Shown in pieces: positions 34,771 to 48,087 of a DNA stretch of 64,000 bases. Below the pieces are notes generated by a model. That model searched no databases, had not been told where the DNA came from, and worked only from the letters and a program-made list of their open reading frames with translations. A program made the position numbers and the translations under genes. This DNA is from Bryum argenteum (lineage: Eukaryota > Streptophyta > Bryopsida > Bryales > Bryaceae): positions 24,952,364 through 25,016,363 of the forward strand of contig CM073322.1 in assembly GCA_037043015.1 (NCBI GenBank), given 5' to 3'. How positions within the stretch are numbered: the first letter of the stretch is position 1; every line of letters begins with the position of its first letter.

Positions 34771-36584
34771 ATATCTCTAGTAGGCTAATTTATGAACCTT
34801 TGTAGGCAAATTTCTCCTTTTATATTGTGATTTATTTTTTTTTGGTATGATTTTCATGGATGTTTTTACCTACAGTTTTAAAATCTACTAGACTATTTTG
34901 CCATTTTTTTATGCTGCATTTGTATTACCTTCCTGGACACTGATAGAGTTGGGACCTTCTTTAGTACAGTTCATGTGGAAGGGTGGGGTACACTATCCAT
35001 CTTAATTTTGTCTACTCTTGTTTGATTTCTGTCAAACATCTGCACTTAGAAATTTCTCTGTTTGAGAAATACCGAAGTCTTTGAGGGTAATGCATAAAAG
35101 TCTTCAGCGTTGAGGAACCTCCATTAGGAAGAAAAGTACAGGCCTTGCACAAGATTGTGCGATGTGATTTATCGACAATTAGAAGGTCGTCTATCATTTA
35201 GTTATTAGTGTGTAGGTCTCATAGGCGTCAATGTATCCATTAAAGAATCGTCATAGTTGCTATTGAAAATTTAAACTCAAGATTGCTTTGATAAACATCT
35301 GTTTTTATATTTCATTTTGTTCATAATTTGTTGATATGCTTACTTCTGTTGTAAAAGTTGTTGGGTTGTCACAAATCTAAATTACCCACCAATTTGTAAG
35401 TGTCATAATTGCTAGTTTGGTGTATACAGCTTGTGATATGGCTTGAGAGTCAAAAGGATGGTGACAAGTGTCAATGAAATGTTTATCCTGGTCCAGTAAG
35501 TGTGTTGATACTCCACTCTTCCTAGTACTTTCTTAGCAACTTAGAATGGAGTCGTTTAAAACTTCTTGAAAGCCTTCAAAGAAATCCTCCTTTTGAGACT
35601 CCTCACTCCATGTGGGAAAGCACATTGACCTTGTGGGATTCTACGGCGTACTCAAGTCAAGTTGTCTACATTGGCATTCCTTTATTATAAAGTGATGAAT
35701 CGGTGTACATTAAAGAACGAGAAGAAAGAATGAGATGTTGCATATTCCTTAGTACGATTTCAACTTGAGTTTGACCACAAAGTAGAGAATTTAAAGGACT
35801 CGATAGTTTAATGAATCAACTACTCTCGAATGAAAAAACAACATCCCACTTGAGAATTCTGAAGTTTCTACGGAACGAGATTGTGGCTACAAAATGTTCG
35901 GTCAGCTAGTGCGCAGGACTCGTTGTGATTCTGGTTGGTTGGGCCCTAGTGCAGTTGTTAAGAATTTAAATGCATTTTCAATAGGCTAACTATCAAGGAT
36001 AATTCATTTTAGAAGATGTGCTTTTAGGAAGGTGGCCAATAATGTTGCAATTTTCAGTATGGGAGATTTAAAGGAATGTTATTAGTGTAAGCAATTTTTG
36101 TGCATGGCGGAAAAATAGTAAAGCTAGAGCAAGTGGAATCATCAATTTTGGACTCTTCTACAAAGTTACAAATTTTTGAAGTTAGAAATATTGGTGTTCT
36201 AGATGGTGTCCAAAGTGATACCATATAATATTTGCAGTGAGTACATGGTACTGTTGTATGGTGAAGCTAATATGTACCTAAGAATGAAGATTACTAAAGC
36301 TGCTCCATTTTAGACCACTCTACTATATTGCAACTTTTCTTTTTATCAGTCCCATTTGTATGAAGAATTATGGAATTCCTTGTAGTTTTGTTATCACATG
36401 ATCCTAGAAGTGGTATTAGTAATAGAAATTGGTGTCCTTTACAACATGTTCACTATAGCTTGAATGGTTTACCAATGTTGATTTAGTCATTTAGGATAGT
36501 CTTAATTGTAATGTACAAGTTGTAAAAAAACACCATTTTCTATTGTACTAGATGTGAGAGGATAGAAATTTCCTTGAAAGGGGA

Positions 36585-36620
<36 letters not shown>

Positions 36621-36831
36621 GAGATGTGGATCAAAATTTGAGTCATGAGGCTTTAGAGATTGCAAGATCACAACGTATGTATTAGTGCTTAGAAAAGATG
36701 ACAAACTTTCATAATTTTTACTTCAAAGTGGACATGCTACTCAAAGGATCAATTGCAACAAAAAACCATACAACTAATAAGTCATTCAACTTCTTTAGAA
36801 AAACATTCGTGCACCAAATTAATTAGCAAAC
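34771..36831. other. AT-rich spacer with a 33-base poly-T run
   Basis: No gene recognised. An uninterrupted T run lies at 36587-36619. It may be the tail of a retroposed copy in minus orientation, but no source sequence is identifiable beside it. Confidence 0.45.
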
Positions 36832-37266
36832 AACCTCAATTCTGTTAAAATGGCACTATTCCATGTGCCATTTTAGCGAAGCTAAAGTGCCATATTGTGC
36901 AAACGTGCCATTTTACAAGCATATTTTTGAACTGAAGTTCAGAAGTATTTATGCCTACAAAATGGCATGTTTATTAATATCACACATGTACTCCGTAATA
37001 TCACCAAAATTTCTGTAATACCACCAAAATTTCCATAATATCACACATCTTTTATGGTTTTTGACCTTTGGACACAGTAAAAGAGCAATATTTCTAAACG
37101 GCCGTTTGGAAACATTGTTGTTTTTGAACGGCCGTTCATAAATATTTACCCTATCATGTCAAAACTCGACAAGAACTCGGCAAAAACCAACATCATTTTT
37201 TTCATTTTAAGCACCCCAAAAAGCGCCATATTAGCGGAATAACGCCATTTTAACGGAATTGAGGTT
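36832..37266. mobile_element. Family B MITE, complete copy
   Basis: Starts AACCTCAATTCTGTTAAAAT and ends ATTTTAACGGAATTGAGGTT. About 435 bp, longer than the copy at 18495-18751. The interior is rich in CCATTTTA / AATATCAC words and has two ACGGCCGTT palindromes. No coding potential. Confidence 0.8.
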
Positions 37267-38419
37267 AATTATATTTCTCTACTCAAATGATAGCATAGCA
37301 ATGTTTAAAACTACCTCAAATTTTACAAAGGATAATGAGTCCAAAACTAGACCTCTTGCACACAATTGAATGGCATATCTTCCTCATATCTTGGATTGAG
37401 CAATTACGATTACCAAATATTCACATAGTGAAATTTGGTGGTTGATTAAATGGTTGATTCTTTTTCAGCTGAAAACTATATTCATAAGAATGGGCTGTAA
37501 TTTTCTCATAATTTTCAAATCTTGCTTTATTAAACCAAATGCATATGACAACTTGGGTGAGTTGGAAATATGCATATTATGAGAAAATTAGAAAAGAAAT
37601 AGCTTGAGAATAATAAAAGTTAAAAAATTGAGTGTATGAGTTGTCTTTTCTCTCCAAAATTGCAACCAAGTGTTTATAGCTTTTGCACACATTTAAGCAA
37701 AATGTGATGTTTTTTTGTAAAATACGATGTCCTTGGGAGCTTATAGGCTGAAGCACTCTACGTGTATCAGATTCTCAATCTACGATCTTCAAAGCATTAC
37801 CTTGATTAATTGTACACCAAATGAGTTATTCACGGAAATCAAGTCCAATGTAGCTAAGATATGAGCCTTTGGGACTCCGGTTTACATACACGATCACACT
37901 CTCAACAAGAGTATACTCTTACGACGCTTCAATCTTTCTTTACATTCATCTTAGCTATGACTTTCATGGTAAAGCGTACAAGTGCCACAATCCCTGCAAG
38001 CAACAAGTGATTATATCTAAATATATCTAGGATTCAAATTGCCAATCTTTTGAACTTCTTACCCATATAAAGCACATTTAACAATATTATCGATAAGTGA
38101 TGGCGCATTATCTCTTGAAACCTTAACGAATGATTTACAACTTTGCTCCTCACATTCCATTCTGACAACTAGTATGCCCCTCTCTAAAAGATTTTATTGG
38201 GCCTCTCCTCATAATTCTTCAAGTCCGTCTAACTCTCAACTTCACTCTTTCATTTTACCAACTCCACCTACCTTTCCTTAAAGTACATCTTTACATTAGC
38301 CCATTATAACTTACTAGCACATGCACCATCATGATGAGTCAACCTCAGAAGATGACAACATGCCGTTGAAGTCCAACACTCCTAACTACTTTGCACAACT
38401 CCTAAGCAACACAAAGATT
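37267..38419. other. Spacer before the copia relic
   Basis: No gene seen. The last few hundred bases may be a decayed upstream part of the copia element (integrase side), but I recognise no motif. Confidence 0.4.
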
Positions 38420-39695
38420 ACTTACCATTGATTCAACAATTCATAGGATGCATCGAAGAAGGAGCCGAACCAATAACTTTTCAACAGGCCTACAAGGATC
38501 TCGTTGAATTGCGACTATTACAAGGGAATATCACTCGATCAAGAAAGATTTCACATGACAATTAGCACCCTTGCGAATAGGAGTCCGTCTACTTCATGCT
38601 AAGTGGGTCTATAAAATCAAGACATGATCTTCAAATGTGTACTAAGCGCCCATCGTAGCACGTGCAAATGATTAGGAGCACGACATAAACTATAATAAAA
38701 AACTTTCTTCCACGGTCGGTTGAGAAGCAATTTGATACATTATTTATGTAGACATTCTGTTTTTTTTACAAGAAATGACGACAAGTAGATCACAATACTG
38801 AAGACTTTTCTCAACAAGGAGTTAAAGATAAAAGACTTGGAACTCATAAAGAAATTCTTGGGCAATTAAGTATCCCAAATCACCCATGGAATCTTATTTC
38901 ACCTATGTTATTATGCAAATACCATCATTAGTCAATACAACCCAATCAATCTCAGATTCCAAATTCCATTACATGTGATTGAAAAACTCCAATTAGATAT
39001 TCTCACACCATCTATAGATCCACAAAGACTATTTAATCCTCATAGGAAATCTAATCTACTTGACAAAGACTCGACCTGATCTAGAATTTGCTACATCTTA
39101 ATTAAGTAAATTCGTGCACTCTGGCGTCTCTGCAAAAAGTCCATTGAAATCTTGCGGAAACTGTAGTTGCCTATGTTTCCACTTACCCTGGTTTTACTCT
39201 GGTTTGCAAAGGGGGAGGAAAAAAACCTTACAATGTAGATTATGCCGAAGACCTAGATACTCAAATCTCCACTTCTGCCTACATATTTACTAACGGGTCT
39301 ACTGTTACTTTGTGGACTTCTAAAAAGCGATACTCCACATCACAAAGTTCTTATGAGTTTGAATACATGGGGTAAGCAAAATGTACTTGTTGGGCAATCT
39401 GGATAAGGAGGTTGCAATGAGAGTTAAGTTTTTGTAGGAAGAGGCCAATTAGGTTGTAATGGGACAATCAAAGTGCACCATAAAAATCTCTAGAAATCTC
39501 ATTTTCCATGAAAAACCAAAGCATTTTGAGACTAATTGGCTTTTCTCCAAACGAGAGATAGGAGACGGTACAGTTGCGGTTGATTTCATAAAGTCCATCG
39601 AACAAATCGTAGATATCTTAACTTAGGCTACGAGCAAACCTAAATTTGAAGTATACAAGGCTAAACTAGGGCTCAAGTCGATTAGATGAGATCTT
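38420..39695 (+). pseudogene. Degenerate Ty1-copia retrotransposon pol fragment
   Basis: Frames broken by stops still show copia reverse transcriptase and RNase H landmarks in order: EPITFQQAYKD and LLHAKWVYKIKT near 38480-38625 (start of RT). Near 39240-39370 comes YAEDLDTQISTSAYIFTNGS with LWTSKKRYSTSQSSYEFEY (RNase H). Near 39470-39690 come NLIFHEKPKHFE, DGTVAVDFIKS, EQIVDIL and KPKFEVYKAKLGLKSI, the usual polyprotein end. The middle of RT is eroded. I saw no LTRs, primer site or intact gag. It is an old copy with no coding capacity. Confidence 0.85.
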
Positions 39696-41337
39696 CTCTG
39701 TCCATCCTTTTATCTAGAATTACCTTTTATGTTTGATATATTCCTCTACTTTCTCTTTAGAAGGAAACTCTTTTGGAGCGCCTTTTTCACTTCTGCAACC
39801 TGCCTAGGACATTCGTCCCAAGACTAGTAGATCACTAAATTGATGCCTCTTACAACGACATAATACCTTCCGGTTGGCACACCCAGCGGAGAATTTCGCA
39901 CAACCAACTTCAACTTGGGACTGTCTCAACTTTCAGGTTCACAAAGAAGGAGATCTAAGAGTATCACGCCTTTGAGATAGTCCAAGCTCTACTAAGAAAA
40001 TAAAACCAACAGATGCTTTACCATTGTGAGGGTAGCCACAACTTTAATGATTTAAGATGAGATTAGAGCACAAACCAAAACTTGTATGCATTATTGAAGC
40101 TCCATATGACTTTCTCTACTTAAGGAACTACACTAAACCAAGATATGCTTTGCAATGAAGCGATTTTTGATAAAAGATGGTGATGATGAGGTAGGAAGTT
40201 AAGAGTTGATAATTACTATCATCCTTGTAACAAAGTTATTACAAAGACTCTCATTTGTGGTGTCTATTGGCGACTATACATTCATGTACTTTGCTTTATA
40301 TAAAAAAATATATGAATATACTTCACTTTGTTCTATGAACAAGATATTTCTTTTTCTTTTTTTAATTTGCTACGAGCTCCCAACACGAGTCGCCTACGCA
40401 AAAGAGAACTTGCTTAGCACCAGCTCAAATTTCACTATCGACCACCATCCTCCCCATTAGTGAATGTTTGCTCTTCTTCACTATTATAGGTTCTTTTACG
40501 TCTATTACATCACCAAATTTGTTATTAGCCACGCCAATTGGTTGTTGGCACTAGAGCAGATGGCTATCAAAAAGATTCATCAAATGGAACCTAGAGAAGT
40601 GTTCGCCATTTAGAGTTTCTAAGGTCTACGTGTTGAAGACTCGGCAAAACCCAAATATTTGACAAGAACAAGCGTGTGGGTGATCAAAGCTAGCAAGAAA
40701 GACAGCTTGTCTAAAAAGGACCACGCCAACTCAAGCACCACGAGCTCAATTACTCAAGCTATGGCGTGACCAGTCAATTGGAAGATGCCCACACGCAAGA
40801 CTGAAATTAATGCACAATGTTCGGAAAACGCAAAAGGGTACCGTACTCCAGTGTTTGGCCGGAAGCAAGATGCTTGTCAATGTGAGCCCTGGCTCGCTCG
40901 CTCAGGATTCCCAGGTGACTCCAAGACTGATTCTGTTGGACCGTGCGCGTTGGAGTGCGGAGCTGGTGTTCCCCCCATGTTCTCTTCTCCGCCACCATTG
41001 ATCCATTCCCCAAGTCGCAGTCAAGAAGAATGGCTCCCCGCTTTTTCTTATGTCAAAAACAAAATCACACAAGAAGCTTCACTCACTTAAGTTACTTACT
41101 GGGCCCCTCGTTTCGCCTTTTCGCTCGCTCTTTCATTCATAGCCCTCCCTTCTGCATCAGCATCAAGTTAGTTCCATAGGCTCTCATTGCTTGATGCTGG
41201 ATTCCCAGCGCCTTTCATTCTCCTTCCTTAACTTGCTCCTTGTCTCTCTCTTTTTAAATATTAGATTCCCTCGAAATCATTCTCGTCATCGCTCCAATTC
41301 CCAACTGGTCACATGGGATTGTCACATGGGATTGTTT
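39696..41337. other. Spacer after copia; GC-rich patch without recognised gene
   Basis: The 40780-41200 part is richer in GC and might be a leader exon or a retroposed fragment, but overlapping frames on both strands show no domain. No LTR could be placed directly after the copia 3' end. Confidence 0.4.
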
Positions 41338-41339
41338 AG

Positions 41340-41795
41340 AGTAAGGTAGAATGCCCTTAAACCGCTCGAATAAGGGATTGAGCATGGTTGTGGACTTCGT
41401 GTGTATTATTTGAAATTTTTCTCTGATGCGAAAACAGGAGGGAGAGTGAATGCAAAAATTTCCAGAATTAAATAGCAAAAACTGAATTTACTACAAAATT
41501 TTGAAGTCAAAAGTGTACATGACCTTAAAGTGATCAGTAGCCTCTCTTTTTTATGTGCATGACCTCTACTAGTTGTTGGTCATGGTTGAACCTTAAACCG
41601 TGAATCAATGAGTCAGGGAATCTACCCAATTAATCCAATCAGATCTCTTTAAATAGAATAAAAATAATATTCTGTAATTCCAAATATCAGACATGACAGG
41701 AGCAATTAAAGATTCAGAGCATGGGCGGCTGAAGGGTGGTCTACTGATTGGTTTTGGGGGGGTGAGCGGTTTAAGGGCATTCTACCTTATGCAGT
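41340..41795. mobile_element. Candidate DNA MITE with 25-bp inverted ends
   Basis: TAAGGTAGAATGCCCTTAAA at the left is inverted at the right as TTTAAGGGCATTCTACCTTA, continued by CCGCTC / GAGCGG. Length is about 455 bp. The flanking duplication is not clear. Confidence 0.65.
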
Positions 41796-43363
41796 AACCC
41801 AAAATGGACACAAGTTTCAGAACTTTCTTGCTTATCAAATTCAGAGTTGTTAATTAATGTAAGAGAGGTTAATTTGGAACCAGAACACTAAATGTCACAT
41901 GTCACCATAGTGTTACAACACGAATCGTCAAGATTACAACACTAAATGTGAGAGCATGCAAACGTGTTTGCAAGTGGAAGAATCTACTGGAAGTGGTGCA
42001 ATTGGTGGCTTGAAGAAATGACAAGGGACATTCATTGCAATGGCAGCCCGAAGTGAACAAAGTTATTGGTTACACCAATCTCCATGTAACAGTAAGTAAA
42101 AACTCTTGTGTAGTGCTTTTCTTAACCCAAAAATTTCTTGATGCAAAATTATATAAATCATCAAAAATAGACCTTACTCTAGTTTAGGTCTAAAAATCGT
42201 CGATCTAAGCAATATTTGGAAGATCCAACTGTAGGATCTAAAAGGTAACTTAACTATTCACTCATGCATCAAATTTGAACCGTTGATTCTTCTTCATTTG
42301 TGAGATTATATTGGTCAAAATTAGCTGAATTTTGTTCTTGCAGGAAACTTGAAAAGCCACTTCGGCTTTTTGGACCTTGAGGGGTTAATTTGCCAAGTGT
42401 TACAACATTTGGACATCTAATATAACGGTGAATCGTTCGGATCATTGCTTGTAAAAACGGGGCACAACAAACCTTGGCAAGACATGCACCTTCTCGAGAA
42501 GAATCTTGCACAAATGCATGTAAAATTGCAACCAATTGAATGATGTTTACACGATGTCAAGTATCATAAGCATGTGGAATAGAACCCACAACCTCCTTAT
42601 CAAATATCCTTATCGAATACCATGAGCTCTAACCACCAGGCCAAGGCTTGCTATGCCTTATGACTTGCTTATTTGATCTACTCCAACTTACTCACCTTCC
42701 ATGTCTTTTAGCTGAACTTGCACTGGAGCATCTAGATTCTGCTTTCTTATGTTCATGAAGTGATAGGTGGTTGAAGTATCCTGATTTGTACTAGAAATTT
42801 TTATCATATCACATACTGTAAGAACATGGACTTCGTCTTTAGGTAGTGACAGAGTATTCCAGAATGAGGTTGTAAGTGGAAATGGTCAAAATGAATCTAG
42901 CTGATATTTATTCTGACCTTCTAAAGCTCCAAAACAGCATGATTTCATTCGCCCGGCCAAGTTGAGAGATAAGTTATCAAGGAACATGTCATGTTGAGGT
43001 GCATGTGAGGGCTCCATGTTTGCCGCTTGCACTCTTTCCCAAAGATTCCTCCAAGTTCGTCTTCACAAAGTTCCAATTCATGATACGTCATTGGTCACAA
43101 ACTGGTTCAATGGATCTTTGGTACAAATGAGTACAAGAACATGTTTCGGAACCAATTTATGTATGTGTTTTTTTATGTTGAAAGTGTACACTTAAATGTG
43201 GAGAAGTGTGGTATTCTCACCAAGCTTAGAGTTGCTTTACATGAGGGGCAAAACCATTGATTGGGTCAATCCTCTCTTGTGTTTGGTCCAATTCTTGCAT
43301 TTGGTCCAAAGGGCTTTTCAAGGGGAGTCAAGGCCAATTTTTATGAAATTATATTATCCCCTA
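41796..43363. other. Spacer with TTAA-element and SINE fragments
   Basis: 42120-42390 is the right part of a TTAA-type element (ends GGACCTTGAGGGGTTAA) matching 23568-23835. 42575-42660 is a SINE head on the minus strand (GGAATAGAACCCACAACC, ACCACCAGGCCAAGGC). No gene seen. Confidence 0.55.
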
Positions 43364-43621
43364 AAGATCCATGATGTTTTGGGAGCTTGAAATCCCAACA
43401 CTAACCATTACGTACTAATGCGGGTACGTCAAATTTTTTGGAAATTTTTTATAACTTCAACCGTAGGATCTTGAAGTAGACTACCATAGGTAGTAGTGTG
43501 AAAATTTTCAACCGTTGGATCATCACTAGATGTGAGATCATAAAATTTGAAGTTGACTGTAAATGTTTTTTGGCCTTGACCGTAAAAGCCGAATCGGTGG
43601 CCGTGGTCGTTTAGGGGTTAT
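43364..43621. mobile_element. TTAA-type MITE, family C, TTAT-flanked
   Basis: TTAT then CCCCTAAAGATCCATGAT at the left; GTGGTCGTTTAGGGG then TTAT at the right. Nearly identical in layout to 19309-19565. The TTAT on both sides shows the 4-bp duplication is not strictly TTAA. Confidence 0.85.
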
Positions 43622-44813
43622 AATGAGTGGGGGGAGAAGTTATGACACAGCAAGTGTTCTTGGGAGATGACAATAATGAAAGGCCAGATCGTGGCCTAAA
43701 GGCCGCTGCTTGATTTTATTACAAAAGTATTAATCACTTGGATATTTTATTGTGAACAAACCTAAAGCATGGAATGTAGCTAATACTTTGAATTGGCCCC
43801 ATGGCCTTGTTTTTTCCTTTTGAAAAATGGCCACAAGGGCTTTAAATACACATAAGGGGACTGGCCCTCACCTTATTATTTTTGAAATGTATTTTCCAAA
43901 CAGTCCATTGAGCCAATTGGTCTCAAAATGCAAGTGAATTGGCTTCCAGGAGATTCGTTGACCTCGACTCCCCATGTAAAGCGTCCCTTAGTGAAATGAG
44001 ACTTTTGGTGGAAAATATTGGTGGAGAGCAGGATTTGGGAAATAATTTCATCCTTACTAGCTAAATAATGTCCTCTAGTTTCCTTGTCCAACCTAATTTA
44101 GGTGAAACTATCTCGGCAACTGTCTCATTTTATACTGAGAATAGAAAATCTCTTGTAATTTTCATCAGTTTCTAGGTGGTGTTTTCAAGAATAGGTTATT
44201 TCCATCGGCTAGCAGTCGGTTTTTCCCGATCATTGGAGAGCTTGATGAAAATACCATACAGTTTCTCTATTAATTGGATTGGAATAAAGTAAAATGGTAA
44301 CATGAGTCAGAGAGAACTGTCGTAACGTGGGGGAAGTTATGTGGTCCCACAGCATAGTAGTTCCGCTCTACTGTAAGTTACTGTAGCAATGCACGGCACC
44401 AAATCGGTGCCTGCGGTGAGATATCATACAATTTGCGATCGGGAGCAAATCTGCTTCTTCTTCGGCAATTGTGCATTCTGTCGCTCCTTATTCCTGGAAC
44501 CTGTCAGAGAATCTCTCGCACTTTCTCTGTACAAGCAAAACGACAGCGGAGAAGAAGAAGCAAAAGAAAGGCAAAAGTTAAAACTGATGCTGTGGAACTC
44601 ATGCCGACGTGCTCTGTTCCCTAGCTCAGACAATTCCCAAGAATACTCTTTCTTTTTCTCCCCAGAACAATTCCAACCTCGTTTCTTTCTTTCTTTTTTT
44701 CCAGACAATGCATTTCAATCGATATTATAATGTTCTGAGAGTCCAAGTTCTTTTGAATAGAGTGATGTAAGTGCATGTGAAATCGTCTTGTATGCGAAAG
44801 CGTCTCCTATCTG
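43622..44813. other. Spacer; GC-moderate patch at 44320-44740
   Basis: Short frames occur on both strands of the 44380-44740 patch but no family, splice chain or RNA is recognised. Confidence 0.4.
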
Positions 44814-44899
44814 CTACTCTTCCCTTTGTCCTGTATGTTCTCTCAAATCTATCATTTTGAGGTAAATTTGAGAGAATCTAGTGTAGAGGGAGTGAGTAC
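44814..44899. repeat. 86-bp foldback, relative of 17753-17859
   Basis: GTTCTCTCAAATCTATCATT and AGGTAAATTTGAGAGAATCT pair as arms. The outer ends (CTCTTCCC / GGGAGTGAG) are weaker. Confidence 0.65.
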
Positions 44900-45299
44900 A
44901 AGGCAAGAGTTGAAGTTGAAGCCTAAGGGAGGAAGTAAAGAAGGAATGTTCTTGCATACAAGATGTTTTTACATGCACTTTAGTCTTACTTTGTGGGGTA
45001 AGCGTTCGTAGCAGCTACCAAGGAGGATGGAGGAGGGGTAATGAGCCCCCTAATTTTTTGATGTATAGACATTAAATGCCAAGGAGTAGGCTGCCAAGGG
45101 TAACTTGGGGTCGCAAACCTCAAATTTGAATTCAAAATTATAAAGAACGGTCTTGGGAGGTCCCCACGGATTCTAGGGTGCCTCCTTGGTAGCTGCCACG
45201 AATCATTGCCCTACTTTGTGCACCTATCCTTAATATGTGTTTGTGTTCCGTTATTTGAAAATTCCTCCTACGTTCCCTTTTACAAGTGAATCTTGGCAC

Positions 45300-45430
45300 A
45301 TTGGTGTATATGTGGTTTGAGTATACAAGTCACTTGTTGCGCAAATGGACCTCTGTATAGGCAAGTTCAGGTGTGAATTGCTAGTATACAACAAAAGACT
45401 TGTATATTTTGACCACATATGCACTAGTGG
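45300..45430. mobile_element. Degenerate CACTA-type foldback MITE
   Basis: Ends GGTGTATATGTGGTTTGAGT and CCACATATGCACTAGTGG, with inner arms TATACAAGTC / GACTTGTATA. Same family as 16843-16972, but the left end has decayed. Confidence 0.6.
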
Positions 45431-45551
45431 TATGAATATAAATCATACAAAGAAATCATGTGTTTTTTGGAATATGGATAACCCGCGTTAATTTATTAAC
45501 TTCTTAAGGTGGTCTCTCTCAAGATACCATGAAATTAGAACATTGCTTAAG

Positions 45552-47219
45552 TTAATCTTAAGGCCTAAACATCCCTAGTGTCAAAAATGACATTTCGAAC
45601 AAAGGGCTAAAGGTTTGAAGTAGGAATCCGGTGGTTGTTTTGGATGAAATCACTTGGGTTGGATAATTGATGAAGCCTAGTATGTGTGATAAAAATTGGA
45701 GATCTGTACAATGAAGTAAGAATTATTGGCATGTGTTTAGTGAGGCGGGCACTTTTTGTTTATGGGTTTTAAAACATTAGCCATGTTTTACCATTGCAAG
45801 CCAATTATGGAAAGTCAAAATTTTTTAATTTTTAATTTTCTAATTTGTTTTGCATAATCATGATCTTGAGATGGATCTCAAATCCTTTATAGTTGGAAGA
45901 TTAATGTGAACCAAACGATTCTAGTATTGGAATTGTTATGATATCTCACTAGTAGAAAAGGGGTGCAACTACACCCAGATGTACACCAAAAACACACCTA
46001 ATTTGGGCTTTTCGAAATGGTGTAGTTGAGATTCATTTTGGTGTAATCCGGCACCTGACACTCTTATTTGCGGATTGTCTGACACTCATATTTGCAGTCT
46101 GTCTAGTGGGGGGTCCCATCATGTGGTGCGCATTTGTCTTCGAGGGTAAAAGAACATATTTTACTGGTCGCAGGAAGTGCAATTGTTTTGCATATTACTT
46201 GACTCCCATGTTTATTTTCATATAATTTACTCTCTTATTTATAGCATACCCGGGTGATTGAAGTGACATGGTCTGTTGAGGGCAAAGGGATTGTATGCGC
46301 TGCGACCATCATCAAATTCTGTGTGAGCACATGGTTGGGACTGAGTTTCTATACTAGATGAGTGGGAGATCCCCCCAATGCATATGGGATTTTCTGCTTC
46401 TGAATCTTGGACTGCCAGTGGGACACACCCATGCCAGGTGGCTGCATTTGATGATGATTTCTTCACTGTTTACACCAAAAACTGCCTTCCACCATAAACA
46501 TTGTTCACTGTTTACACCAAAAAGTGCCTTCCACCAGTCAGAAATCACTTACTAAACATTATGAACACCAAAGTCTGTTTTCGGTGTAGTTGCCCGGTGT
46601 AGTTGCACCCCTTTTCTACTAGTGTCTTTAGATTGATTTTTTTTTAAATTTTAAAACATGGTTTTTGAAGAGCCATTATATCTTATTCATCCACTGTTGG
46701 CTTTGAATCTCATTTGTTGGGTTCGATTCCAATTTGAGTCTAATTTTCGTGGTAAATATATTTTCTTGGTTCAGGATGTATAAAAGATATGGTGCATTTT
46801 TTTGCAAGGGGTTTAGTTTTAGTCCATTTTTCTTTGTAACATTTTTAGCGGTTTTCACCATTGCAAGGCTATCAATTTAGCCAATATTTGTTTTCATGAG
46901 TTTTTTGGTACAAGAGTGTTTTTCAGATGAATGGAAACAATTTAAGTTGGTGATATTTTCATTGCAATAGCTTTGTTGATAGAATTTTCAGATTAAAATG
47001 AAAATGATATATTTTCATACTGTTCTTTGCATACAAATATGTTGTGATCTTGTAATCTAGGAGGCCTTGTGACTTAAGTTTTGGCATGCATGACCTACGG
47101 CAAGTTTATTACAAGTTTGTAAGGTTGGCATCTAAAGACCTTATCTACAATTTCATCTATGATAATTTTTTTTATATTATTTTTCTGGACTAAAATACTT
47201 AAGGACGTCTAAAGGTTAA
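45552..47219. mobile_element. Candidate decayed TTAA-type element split by a CACTA element
   Basis: TTAA at 45552 is followed by GGCCTAAACATCC. At the other side GGACGTCTAAAGG precedes TTAA at 47216. Without the 681-bp insert the element would be about 990 bp, like family D. Inverted-end similarity is weak, so the call is tentative. Confidence 0.4.
45947..46624. mobile_element. Non-autonomous CACTA element with 3-bp target duplication
   Basis: CACTAGTAGAAAAGGGGTGC at the left is a perfect inverse of GCACCCCTTTTCTACTAGTG at the right, extended by AACTACACC / GGTGTAGTT. TCT flanks both sides (45944-45946 and 46625-46627). The 678-bp interior repeats GGTGTAGTTG / TTACACCAAAAA words (subterminal motifs) and a 45-bp tandem near 46460-46540. 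No transposase. Confidence 0.92.
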
Positions 47220-47486
47220 AATCCTTGGGCTTGTTAACATTCAATTTATGAAGATTGTACAATTTTTCTATTGTACATCTATGTAAATAGATATTGTACG
47301 AAGCCCTAAATGTCTCCTTCAAAGGAGGATGACTTTTATGAGAAGTGAAGGCCTACTTGAACACTCAAGGATTTGTGATATGAATGCAACAACATGTTTT
47401 GTTGGGTTGTGAAAGAGCTTGGATTGACTATGAATGATTCATTCTTATAATGATGTGTATGATTAGTTGTTGTACAATTGGCAAGA
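47220..47486. other. Spacer, no gene recognised
   Basis: AT-rich and without recognisable features. Confidence 0.4.
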
Positions 47487-48087
47487 TTAACCCCTAAAGA
47501 ACCAAGCATGTTTCTGAACCTTCAAATCAAAAAGTTGTGATTTTTGACCACCTTGTACAAGTTGAGGTACAATTCAATGTTTTTTACTTTTTTGGTATCT
47601 CCAACCAAAAGATCTTCAAATTAACTACTCATCATAAGACAATGTTAAATTTCAACCATTGAATCTTTACCATTTGTGAGATCATAATGTTCAAGTTGAT
47701 GCAAAAGATTTTTTGCAACACTTTGAAGCTTGCTCATGTCAATTTTGGAGGTTTCCCTTGTAAAATTAGTATTTATTTTATTTTTTTAATTGGAGAAAAT
47801 TGGAACTAAAGTAGTGATGAGGTTATGACCTTATCTTCAAATTATTTTTTAAAAAAAAAAAGACCAAATATCAAGCTGCCCAAATTGCTCATTTTGGGCT
47901 TCAAAACTAAAATTTGCATTAAAAAATTTGATTTGAAATTTGACTTTGAAAATTCTTACACACGCCTAGTTGTATAGGGAGCACCCTATAGAAATCTTAG
48001 GCAAAAATATGAGTTTTAACACCCTTATCCGGGCTACCGAAAACAACAAAAACCTTTTTTGACATATGTGGTCTTTTAGGGTTTTAG
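47487..48087. mobile_element. TTAA-type element, family D, shortened copy
   Basis: TTAACCCCTAAAGAACCAAG at the left. The right end GGTCTTTTAGGGTTTTA has lost the TTAA. It has the core CAACCATTGAATC ... GTGAGATCATAA and the AAATCTTAGGCAAAAATATG block. Confidence 0.65.

Noticed and set aside
40785-41179. GC-rich patch with several overlapping frames
   Set aside because: No domain, start context or splice chain on either strand; reported only as spacer.
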